Shown here one piece after another: positions 18,201-22,565 of a stretch of DNA of 23,825 nt (position 1 is the stretch's first letter; each line of letters starts with the position of its first letter). The position numbers were made by a program, and so were the translations under genes. The notes under the pieces were generated by a model. It saw nothing but the letters and a program-made list of their open reading frames with translations, was not told the origin of the DNA and searched no databases. The DNA comes from a virus: the IMG/VR virus record IMGVR_UViG_3300017719_004545, positions 1-23,825 of that record. One strand, written 5' to 3'.

Positions 18201-18741
18201 TTGGCAATTCGCCAGCAATATATCTCGCATCAGCATAACCTTTGTTAATAACAAGATCGTCAATACTAATGGCTGTATTGTGTGTTGTATTAAAATTACT
18301 AACTGCGTCTTGTGTAACACCGCTTGGTCCTAAAGCAATACCAGTGATGTTATCAGGTTCGTTACCTCTAGCATCTAATGGTCCGCCTAATGTTGGAGTA
18401 AGATCCTGTGAAACTTGCTTAAATGCTGTTCGAAGGATAATTTTATCTCTACTTGGAGTGTAGCTTATTAAAATACTATCAACAGAATCATCTATTAATG
18501 CAGAATCACTAGCAAATGATGCAAGATCAAATCCCGTTGCTCCGTCATTTACTAATGGTATTGTATTTGGTACTAAATTTTCTGGTGTATCACTAAGTGT
18601 TGTGAAACTAATCTGTCCACCTTCGCCAAATACTGCATAAACTTCTGTAAAGTTTTCATTTACTTTACGGAACGATTCACGTATACTATCACCAGTACCG
18701 TCATTGCCCTCTACACCAATATCAATTTCTTGTTTTGCCAT
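9283..18741 (-). CDS. Giant tail-fibre-like virion protein, 3152 aa
   Basis: One unbroken 9.5-kb frame. The N-terminus has the shared module GNDGTGDSIRESFRKVNENF. About residues 350-400 (LFVSTQGDDSMRG...YRTINAAAARAEE) resemble the entry of a parallel beta-helix. Residues about 760-800 (TIFVESGQYEEDYPIKVSAN) and 1325-1405 (ILRNVTVQGHGGF...) look like pectate-lyase-type beta-helix turns. A helical module (FIxxEIxxxI...CxRDxGLIxDxxxxDxxxGG) occurs in five diverged versions between about residues 440 and 1890. The last 1000 residues are short Ser/Thr/Gly-rich beta repeats. The final 130 (KYADLAENYLGDADYEPGTV...VAGVVTTNPAH...ALAGRVPCKV) form a compact C-terminal domain seen at the ends of phage fibres, somewhat like self-cleaving chaperone tips. 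It starts 26 nt after hesB with TGGAGC and no octamer of its own, so it probably relies on the hesB promoter. Confidence 0.85.
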   Translation of the reverse strand: MAKQEIDIGVEGNDGTGDSIRESFRKVNENFTEVYAVFGEGGQISFTTLSDTPENLVPNTIPLVNDGATGFDLASFASDSALIDDSVDSILISYTPSRDKIILRTAFKQVSQDLTPTLGGPLDARGNEPDNITGIALGPSGVTQDAVSNFNTTHNTAISIDDLVINKGYADARYIAGELPIRITDEPVDESIYTLIIASYASGNLVIPSHGFDRTVNGIAYQFNAEDTTPTGVTNNQVYYLRYASADQLSLHNTKEQAKVQSQADAELNKVYVTGIIAADDTHKIVDAGYDASLEGFYLSDQAMPRKSIVRRQGDEMTGPLILHDSPGELSGLTSSKPELQAATKFYVDNTSYSAKDNLFVSTQGDDSMRGVPSGKEGTSNNYAYRTINAAAARAEEMIQASEAEPGPYFQTITSDNGTSNSFVTSADFNNSLAQFTLAKDKILANREFIIREITAFLEFKYPDFDYNVDLCERDLGLILDSISFDIAKSFSDSLTNANSLTRKAGERYYASASGRIAITRQVVETVDSVEEAADIVAAVLLDRPLNQSSVSDITSDNIATVTTSSGHGLVDKNIIKLTTVAGMTEVNDNFYYVKYVDATSFELYTNKELTLPVDSTGFSAYASGGIVGQVYQTDSKQVFDGLQATAPARNGVADKFTLIQEIMTTGINAGQVTNFGKTYYVYVDPGSLSSTDQAKTGNKDIIPGKVLVGKISKAQGRIVNYYTKDDVANPDVSGNNDVIEVHLLKPINFIAKEDLEYGNFVNKKQITIFVESGQYEEDYPIKVSANVSIKGDEFRRVIVKPKDRISQSKWADTYMYRDRYFDGITISEKGARFYNQTGEFQGHFGRHYLNNPEADLNVGLPVTNAGGYTSAAAILKENRKFIQEEIVNYVNNNVNDILYDKVQFQSDLEDILTAITYDIVQQTTYNSVLQGLKFQRDKSIYKDTTLKNLWAGALTEAKSIVATYANVGTFANASFDEIINIINNGSMDTDIGATLPITFSDYPTSSANSIAAKFQLQQNKEFIAQEALAYLKSITPRKYLDEAIRIRDYRNIVDLLTHDILYGGNYATIEFCKDLYIDDVIRLELTTRPETLQTLTHLKDVVEDVILGQAVTATTGNGQSQTTSGSVASATEVGLLNSYITKIFDMINNDNLLALGNQNRPTLAGGDASRLNAKSSIDGNVGALLPQIITFNDGSPQTVLTFNSAKCARDVGLIVDALVDDLTIGGDEFAIETQGQYFASYVQQYNAGGFSGQENATKSAITQIGTIAERLFDGAYASNLLEQTPGDVDYVAPDFKYGTAENGTDLVVENLLEKINFAFNRLYNPPRRNDEMDVFMMNDATILRNVTVQGHGGFLLVLDPDGQILTKSPYIQTGSSFSKSINSKIFGGGMFVDAYTGNVPVYVPETINPDGLGNVSGKTNNYEIWVRSEEGQGLFIRQPQLPCPFYVEGRRFQVNAISDYSQSNGWCKIYLDKTSNEGAGYDENLFDENPGEISRTIYLQTAGNRSMLGNDFTQINDLGYGLVTNNGAFSEMVSMFTYYCQAAYYAKNGSEIRSLNGSNGYGNFGLVAEGADPNEIPDQVTYGTDMTQPAKSYVYTVAGSPTNEITDTGIYVTDLKFPPAPNSIIQIDHGTQTIDGVAVPVGVKRYRISAVSKIIGESGTGGVYSDDVYRLQLEGKPAGENGDFFSALQGTVSAGDFIEIRYSETHLFDKVRNKDGIVERPSTAINFDETDDITYRSVSFSGVNNYGDDLGDASVQTTFNIPYDHIELPVDFANVGSNNGNTIGDFNIAIRTDDANVGEVDASELARLTRDIYGSQNPATSNPNAYNLIANNLRFVQEEVVAWINANNIVTGSYNQRKCYRDVGLIVRGIAMDLRYGGNASTVQNANKYYVGAVLQLPANQDSETVQAIDKAKEILTQYILTKSSWTAINSNGVTQSTSGGNAESGTATTAGTLMDIVADGIETGPQTIPSGSSVTGYAGGMIFAYAGRTHQIVGITDNGGGSSTLLIDEMPVTDLTSGGTGIASAFTEDRTLFAGLPVDSTGEITVSISLCRATGHDFTQIGTGSFNDSNYPNVILGDPVDGLNFAPYYSDSPTATSAQVWERRKGRVFWMSTDQYGFFRVGQFFAVDQAQGSISFSGEIGITGATELGFKKGVSVDEFSIDDTMADESDTAVPVEKAVVGYINKRLGRDKNDAPVSNTIGPKFVTSSGSVAMEADLQMGSNKIENVGTPTSGSDVATKGYVDAGVLGQDNWDVLRESSKNDIAVGDLLAYTGLRKVLITVPDDASGTDTFVVGDTIENSSNTTTAIIKDIVQTTDNVVGENEPGNNIWIITYQLTSGPDFGLEQLEGTGGKADVSATVLRGPFDEIGNASNSNDSDVSFALTRDPNTLNGSLAGSIAEYDIQLRAGVVENADVNASASIVQSKLLLERTSVLDSSATLLGSQGDAIGQSSRGLAAFDANHFTEEYELTVSGNVTLQAGDYVYQGALFGEVVSNVTASVLVKIRTNDKFISSSTILQKTVFTDGQEGPLTSLGVQCSSIKVSGFIGLLPRSITLTDLAPITTDTVIGRSLAGNGDASLIPFTDIVKQGDAVEDKDFTGSTIVEISGQRLNFGAEVSVTNGETITQGNVQGTVQGTVFGETSIYVIDAINVNNSNPANFSNGSVTASVAGVLGNVTSVNTGISLLGDALVRLDDGIYGSVPISIGNANNSIARRTSTGGLQVESLILGGSSTNTVLSESGGTLTFSTLTGGKILSSSGATAPTIDTGGRVRVGDTNINAGNSNFYDNTIYGAGGSSEEQSALAARWIYTSFIEAGEEKGAGSTGISIGAGTGFDNSAADVISLITSGAEQLIVSSSTMTVNNAMTVSGELNVSGGSLIETIGGDIRVRNSADSANLFNVSGSNGNTTVGGTLGVTSSISTNSSLSVQTSATFGGGYGSTGVTISSAGAISANSNIITGGNLTVDGTSTLKGDVDIGNNASDTLSFNCVVDSSFIPDGSTRNLGSSTKAWGTVYGGTFSGTATTAKYADLAENYLGDADYEPGTVIVLGGEAEVTLTDKKGDHRVAGVVTTNPAHLMNSDLEGDYITGVALAGRVPCKVIGTVAKGDILVSSAIPGYAMVDNNPSYGTIIGKAVASKDDSERGFVEVLVGKS
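13090..17410 (-). repeat. Five diverged copies of a helical RD-GLI module in the giant fibre gene
   Basis: The copies lie at about 17300-17405 (NREFIIREITAFLE...CERDLGLILDSISFDIA), 15980-16110 (NRKFIQEEIVNYVN...) and 15540-15690 (NKEFIAQEALAYLK...HDILYGGN). The other two are at 15055-15145 (CARDVGLIVDALVDDL) and 13090-13245 (NLRFVQEEVVAWIN...CYRDVGLIVRGIAMDLRYGGN). They share the order FI-xx-E helix, a C-x-RD-x-GLI stretch and a D(I/L)xxGG end, though single copies lack parts of it. They alternate with beta-helix-like stretches, suggesting helical spacers or clamps between shaft segments. Confidence 0.65.
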
Positions 18742-18767
18742 CTTATTCTTTGCTCCAGTTAACTAGC

Positions 18768-19118
18768 TTATAGTGGAATTGTTTCCATATTAAAATTTAC
18801 ACTAACGCCACAGCCACATGCTGACTGTGCATTAGGATTTCGTATTTCAAAATTAGAACCTACTAAACTTTTCACATAGTCTACTTCAGTTCCAATTAAA
18901 AACATAACAGAATGCTTACTAATAGCAAAGTTACCTTCGTCACACGATATTATTTCGTCACCGTCTTCGATATCTTCAACTTGTGCTGTTCCCCAATCGT
19001 ACTCAAACCCTGCGCAGCCGCCGCCTTTAATGTTTAAAGTAATAGCATAGCAGTCATTTTCCTTGCATAACGTGCTAATTTGTTGGTTCGCTAATGGTGT
19101 TATTGTACAAACTGTCAT
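18768..19118 (-). CDS. HesB/IscA-family iron-sulfur carrier
   Basis: The 116-aa protein has the A-type carrier layout: GGGCAGFEYDW with C35, then, near the C-terminus, SACGCG with C101 and C103. These are the three invariant cysteines that bind an Fe-S cluster or iron before handing it to target proteins. The FEIRNPNAQSACGCG ending is typical of IscA/ErpA/HesB. Length is normal for the family. HesB genes are known accessory genes in marine T4-like phages. Unusually, it lies just before the giant fibre gene (26 nt apart) and has a CGATAAATA element 20 nt upstream of its ATG with AAGGAA as ribosome site, so it should be expressed late with structural genes. A radical SAM enzyme, a possible client, is encoded 0.5 kb away. 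It could instead serve virion or host iron proteins. Confidence 0.9.
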   Translation of the reverse strand: MTVCTITPLANQQISTLCKENDCYAITLNIKGGGCAGFEYDWGTAQVEDIEDGDEIISCDEGNFAISKHSVMFLIGTEVDYVKSLVGSNFEIRNPNAQSACGCGVSVNFNMETIPL

Positions 19119-19138
19119 ATTTTTTGTTTCCTTACTGT

Positions 19139-19147
19139 TATTTATCG
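19139..19147 (-). promoter_or_regulatory. Late-type promoter element CGATAAATA
   Basis: The minus strand reads CGATAAATA, ending 20 nt before the hesB ATG, in the 61-nt gap between hesB and the divergent zinc-ribbon gene. It probably drives both hesB and the 9.5-kb fibre gene downstream. Confidence 0.75.
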
Positions 19148-19155
19148 TTGCTTTT

Positions 19156-19161
19156 TATAAT
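19156..19161 (+). promoter_or_regulatory. Possible -10 box for the zinc-ribbon gene
   Basis: TATAAT lies 18 nt before the plus-strand ATG at 19180. No acceptable -35 hexamer is present at 16-18 nt, and no extended TG is seen, so this is weak. It would give a leader of about 12 nt without a Shine-Dalgarno site. Confidence 0.25.
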
Positions 19162-19179
19162 CTTAATGTAAATATAGTT

Positions 19180-19467
19180 ATGTTTATAAGAGAATTTAAA
19201 AAGCAAACCCGGCATGTTCGTAAATCAAAAACCGGCAAGGAACACACCTACAAGCGTGAACAGTCTATTTGTCAGCTTCGTTGTGACAATTGTGATGTAG
19301 AGTTTGAACGTACTAGAGGAAGCATGGATCCTAAAAGATTAAGTAATTCCTACTTTCACGTATGCGAGAACTGTGATAGTAAGAAATTTGCTCAAAAAAA
19401 AGGCGTAGAACAAAAGCAGAAATGGAATATGTCCGCTAGTAGTTCTACACCAATTAGTAAGTTATAA
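19180..19467 (+). CDS. Zinc-ribbon protein, 95 aa
   Basis: This is one of only two plus-strand genes in the window. The basic N-terminus (about residues 5-27) is followed by two CxxC knuckles: CDNC (C35, C38) and CENC (C62, C65), with an additional C31. They are separated by 23 residues, as in a zinc ribbon. After the second knuckle comes a basic stretch (DSKKFAQKKGVEQKQKW) and the tail MSASSSTPISKL. Zinc ribbons of this size bind DNA, RNA or proteins; the role here is unknown. An upstream in-frame ATG at 19063 was rejected because it would run through hesB and its promoter on the other strand, and would add a hydrophobic stretch unlike the rest. The stop TAA directly abuts the stop of the convergent 53-aa gene. 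Confidence 0.78.
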   Translation: MFIREFKKQTRHVRKSKTGKEHTYKREQSICQLRCDNCDVEFERTRGSMDPKRLSNSYFHVCENCDSKKFAQKKGVEQKQKWNMSASSSTPISKL

Positions 19468-19629
19468 TTATTCAGACTTCCATATAGTCCAAGCACCGTA
19501 CGCAATAGCGGCATATGCAGCTAATTTAGCAAAAGGTCCTGCTATAAGAACAATAACTCCAACTGCGACAAGCATTGCGCCGTCCCAAGAAGTTCTTTCG
19601 TCCAGTCTATTTTTAATCCAATTTTTCAT
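19468..19629 (-). CDS. Small membrane protein, 53 aa
   Basis: The product starts MKNWIKNRLDERTSWDGAML, an amphipathic basic helix. A hydrophobic, alanine-rich membrane segment of about 30 residues follows (from about residue 19), and the C-terminus is WTIWKSE. ATG (complement of 19627-19629) lies 9 nt after the radical SAM gene, whose TAG stop is part of its TAGGAG ribosome site, so it is the fourth gene of that transcription unit. Its stop touches the stop of the convergent zinc-ribbon gene. The family is not recognised by name; a holin-like or membrane-anchoring role is possible but unproven. Confidence 0.72.
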   Translation of the reverse strand: MKNWIKNRLDERTSWDGAMLVAVGVIVLIAGPFAKLAAYAAIAYGAWTIWKSE

Positions 19630-19638
19630 TGTAATCTC

Positions 19639-20586
19639 CTATAGTCTATTATTTAGTATGTCTTTTACATAATTTAGTATGTATATTTTATTAGGGAATG
19701 TCAAAGACTCTGCTTTTTGTAAAAAAGTATGCAATTCTGTAGTCGATAAGGTATTTAATGCTAAATTCTTTGGATATGTTAATAAGTTAATATACCAATC
19801 GTTATACTCGTTCATAAAGTTTACAAGGTTAGTTAAATCAAACCAATTATTTCGATGTAATACTGTGTTAAATTCAAATGTATAATTATTTAATTTACAG
19901 TACTCAATAAAATCTAAGGTATCTTGCCATACACTTCCACCTCGTACTTTTTCATTTATTTCTGCAACTCCGTCAACACTTAAAATAAAATGTACAGACT
20001 TAAATTTACTCCATTGTTGTTCCCATTGTAGTTTTGGCATATAACTACAATTAGTATTGTATATAACACGACACTTTGATGGGTTAGGGTGTAATTTAAG
20101 TACAGACAAGTGCTTGTCAGTAATAAGAGGTTCGCCCCCTAGGAAAAGTATTTTTTCTATTGTATCTGGTATGTTATCAACTTCATCAATTGATAACTTT
20201 TTATTTAATGGAGCGCCATACAGTTGTTTTTCTTTAATAATCCAACTTGAGCTAAATTCTGAATTGCATCCGTCGCAAACTAAATTACATAAGTTGTCCA
20301 TTCCAATTTCTAAAAACTTTACTGCTGGTGTATCAAATGTGTATTCTTCATTTAATTTCATACGCAAACTTTTATGCCCTAACGCTTCTTCGTCAAAACA
20401 CTTTTGGCACTCGGGTATATAGTCACCTGTAGTATTACGTTCTCTTAGTTCAATATATTCTGGCCCATTTATTATTTGTTCTAAGTCACCTTTAAAAGTT
20501 GCAACAGGTTGTTTGAATCTACAACAAGGGTAGACCCTATTACCAGGACGTACATTTACATAATTCCAAAATGCACTACACTTCAT
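19639..20586 (-). CDS. Radical SAM protein with N-terminal twitch/SPASM-like cysteine region, 315 aa
   Basis: The core radical SAM motif is CNLVCDGC (C100, C104, C107), which binds the [4Fe-4S] cluster that splits S-adenosylmethionine. LFLGGEPLI (G150, G151, E152) is the SAM-binding GGE motif, and later strands (HFILSVDGV) fit the partial TIM barrel. Before the core are C3, C21, C22, C60 and C63 (YPCCRF, CQKCF). This is an auxiliary-cluster pattern usually found C-terminal as SPASM/twitch but here N-terminal, as in a group of phage and marine bacterial twitch-type proteins. Substrates of such proteins are often peptides or amino-sugar-like compounds; this one is unknown. ATG overlaps the stop of the amidinotransferase gene (TAATG), so the two are translationally coupled. 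The region is strongly AT-rich. Confidence 0.85.
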   Translation of the reverse strand: MKCSAFWNYVNVRPGNRVYPCCRFKQPVATFKGDLEQIINGPEYIELRERNTTGDYIPECQKCFDEEALGHKSLRMKLNEEYTFDTPAVKFLEIGMDNLCNLVCDGCNSEFSSSWIIKEKQLYGAPLNKKLSIDEVDNIPDTIEKILFLGGEPLITDKHLSVLKLHPNPSKCRVIYNTNCSYMPKLQWEQQWSKFKSVHFILSVDGVAEINEKVRGGSVWQDTLDFIEYCKLNNYTFEFNTVLHRNNWFDLTNLVNFMNEYNDWYINLLTYPKNLALNTLSTTELHTFLQKAESLTFPNKIYILNYVKDILNNRL

Positions 20587-21650
20587 TAAAAATAATCCTG
20601 CAAAGAACCTTTACGTTTGGTATCTAGTGTTTGACAATGAAATCCTCCGCTTAAACTACGAGATTGCCTACATGGTAATCCTATAGTATCGATTCCATGT
20701 TTACCTAGTATGCGTCTTAGTGCTTCTTGTTTTTCATCTACAATTACTAGTTCTTCGTTTATGCTTAGAAAGTTAAGTCCAATATACGGACTACACGGAG
20801 CAATGCCTGTGTTCGCTGGCGGTGTATATAAGTCTTCTTCACCTACCCAAATCTTGTCCCAGTCTTTGAAAATAGGTGGGTACCAATCTTCACTTAGTCT
20901 GCCTGCGTTTAACAGCACCAATCCAGGGCGTAGCGGCAGTACTGTGCTATCAAAGTGTGCAAAGCTATAGTACTTCTCAGCAACGTGTAGGCGATAGCCT
21001 TTGGGCTCTAAGATAGTCTTAAGCCACTGAAAGCCTAGTTGATTGCCACTGTTGCTTACTTGACACAGCAAGTCTCTGCCCAGTCGCACAATGTTTGGTG
21101 CATCAAAGATAATCTCTTTGTTTACTAGTGTAGCATCGCGTCTGTCTTCTAGTTGATAGTTGTCATCTGTTAAGATAGGCTTTGGAGCATTGATCCACTG
21201 TGTGCCTTCTTGCATCCATTTGTATAAATGTTTGTAGTAGGCTCTTGTTTCAAAGTATCTTGAACGCATTGGTGATGGACATTCGATAATCATATTGTCC
21301 AACGGTAACAACAAATCTCTTGGACAGAATGTATACCAACCTGTTGTTTCCCACTCCGGTGTGCTAAACTTCTTGTTATGATCTATACTATCAGGACGCA
21401 TTACTTTGACGCCCAGACCTTTAAGACATTCTGACAGTTTTTCTAAATCTTCATTTGCTTCATCTACAATCCATTTGTCTTGCGGCTGTCCATTAAACTG
21501 TTTTATGTCGTTATACTTTTCACCACCATACATAAAACTGTGTGTACTTTTATTCATAGTAGGATGTACACAATTATCAGCAGTGCCTACTATAATTTCC
21601 TGCAAAGGATCCCAATCATTATTACTTTGTACTGGCAAGTTCGCCTCCAA
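20586..21650 (-). CDS. L-arginine:amine amidinotransferase (AGAT/StrB1 family), 354 aa
   Basis: The C-terminal GGFHCQTLDTKRKGSLQDYF carries the catalytic cysteine (C339) that holds the amidino group taken from arginine. AHFDST (H232) and FDAPNIVRLGRD (D183) supply the rest of the triad, with spacing close to human AGAT and StrB1. These enzymes move the amidino group from L-arginine to an amine (glycine, an inosamine, or a precursor of cylindrospermopsin or saxitoxin), releasing ornithine. At 354 aa, with QVSNSGNQLG after the Asp region, it looks more like the bacterial StrB1/SxtG/CyrA type than mitochondrial AGAT; the acceptor is unknown. It overlaps the PLP enzyme by 29 nt and the radical SAM gene by 1 nt. 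Hand-counted 60-base samples give 45-52% GC here against 20-33% in both partners. Confidence 0.9.
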   Translation of the reverse strand: MEANLPVQSNNDWDPLQEIIVGTADNCVHPTMNKSTHSFMYGGEKYNDIKQFNGQPQDKWIVDEANEDLEKLSECLKGLGVKVMRPDSIDHNKKFSTPEWETTGWYTFCPRDLLLPLDNMIIECPSPMRSRYFETRAYYKHLYKWMQEGTQWINAPKPILTDDNYQLEDRRDATLVNKEIIFDAPNIVRLGRDLLCQVSNSGNQLGFQWLKTILEPKGYRLHVAEKYYSFAHFDSTVLPLRPGLVLLNAGRLSEDWYPPIFKDWDKIWVGEEDLYTPPANTGIAPCSPYIGLNFLSINEELVIVDEKQEALRRILGKHGIDTIGLPCRQSRSLSGGFHCQTLDTKRKGSLQDYF

Positions 21651-22491
21651 TTAAATTTGATATGCATACTCTGTTAATCTTAGTACCTCGATTCATATGT
21701 TTCCATTCTTTATTGCCAGTACCAAACATTATACAATCTGTTTCTTTTAAATTTAGTTCTTGACACACTTGTTTATATTCTTTAGAATAAGTGTTCCAAT
21801 TATAATCAACTGAAAAGTTTTTAATTAGTTCATTTACAATACCTAGCGATATTCTATTCTGCATTTTAACTGAGTTGAATACATCAATGCCGTCGTCGTT
21901 ATCTTGTTTTTCTAATCGCATACCAACTCTTAAAAACTCTGCTCCGTTAAATGCTTTTGATATCGAAAATGCAATAGTATCAATGCATGAAAATTTTGAT
22001 ACATCTAAATTAATATTTTTAGCACAAGGATAATATGCAAAGTCTAGTAATACTGGAATATTTAATGCACTGCAACTAGTTAGATAGTACTCTAGATCAT
22101 CACGCTGTTTGCCCCAATCTGAAAACGGAACACTAATTACTACTGCATCATTTTCCTTTAACATGCCGTCTTCAATAAAAGCAAAGTTCCCTCCGTTTTT
22201 AAGAACAGCCTGATGATACATAAATTCGCCTTTAAAGAATCTTATAGTCTTGTCTTTATGTTTCCAATACCAGTGATCAAATGCCTGTATAGTTCCAGCA
22301 ATTATTTTTTGATTAGTAAAATGATCTAATCCTAATAGATTATTGTTCTTACTACTGTTAATCCAAGAATAGAAATTATTAGTAAACGTATCAGGTATAC
22401 TTTCGTCATATAAAAAGTTAGTTACATCTATCGAATTAATAAATGTTTGAATACTTTTATCTTGAATAGGAAGTGCGTTGCGTAAATTCAT
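21622..22491 (-). CDS. PLP-dependent fold-type-I aminotransferase-like enzyme, 289 aa
   Basis: Fold-type-I landmarks are present: IPVLLDFAYYP with D150, the Asp that contacts the pyridine nitrogen of PLP, and Y153/Y154. IAFSISKAF contains K179, the expected Schiff-base lysine, and EFLRVGM has R188 as likely phosphate-binding Arg. Upstream VVISVPFSDWGKQRDDLEYY matches the usual sheet before the Asp. At 289 aa it is 80-120 residues shorter than common aminotransferases and appears to lack much of the C-terminal small domain, so it may be a specialised or cooperating form. The start is ATG at 22491 with no Shine-Dalgarno sequence. It is the first gene of the amidinotransferase/radical SAM unit, whose second gene begins 29 nt before its stop. 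The reaction is unknown: transamination producing the amine acceptor is the simplest idea. Confidence 0.75.
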   Translation of the reverse strand: MNLRNALPIQDKSIQTFINSIDVTNFLYDESIPDTFTNNFYSWINSSKNNNLLGLDHFTNQKIIAGTIQAFDHWYWKHKDKTIRFFKGEFMYHQAVLKNGGNFAFIEDGMLKENDAVVISVPFSDWGKQRDDLEYYLTSCSALNIPVLLDFAYYPCAKNINLDVSKFSCIDTIAFSISKAFNGAEFLRVGMRLEKQDNDDGIDVFNSVKMQNRISLGIVNELIKNFSVDYNWNTYSKEYKQVCQELNLKETDCIMFGTGNKEWKHMNRGTKINRVCISNLIGGELASTK

Positions 22492-22565
22492 TATAATATA
22501 TTTAAACCATTTTCGAAACCTTAGTATTGTTATTGAATTAAATAATTGTTCCTAAGGAGGAAATT
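22492..22565. other. Divergent intergenic region
   Basis: This 74-bp AT-rich gap separates the divergent PLP-enzyme and SAP-like genes and must hold both start signals. Plus strand: ATTAAATA (22537-22544) lies 21 nt before the ATG but matches the late octamer at only 6 of 8 bases. Minus strand: TTTAAATA (complement of 22499-22506) matches TATAAATA at 7 of 8 but is only 7 nt from the ATG. That would give a nearly leaderless message. No convincing sigma70 -35/-10 pair is seen on either strand. Confidence 0.4.
22554..22560 (+). promoter_or_regulatory. Strong Shine-Dalgarno site AAGGAGG
   Basis: AAGGAGG is followed by AAATT and then ATG at 22566. It is the best match to the anti-Shine-Dalgarno sequence in the window and fixes the start of the SAP-like gene, implying strong translation. 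Confidence 0.85.

Noticed and set aside
19063-19179. Upstream in-frame start that would add 39 residues, including a hydrophobic segment, to the zinc-ribbon protein
   Set aside because: It would begin inside hesB on the other strand and read through the hesB promoter. The ATG at 19180 gives a normal soluble zinc-ribbon protein.
20586-21650. Arginine deiminase as an alternative identity for the amidinotransferase
   Set aside because: The GGFHCxTxDxxRxG ending, the FDAPNxVRxGRD block and the length fit AGAT/StrB1-type amidinotransferases; the deiminase motif set is not seen.
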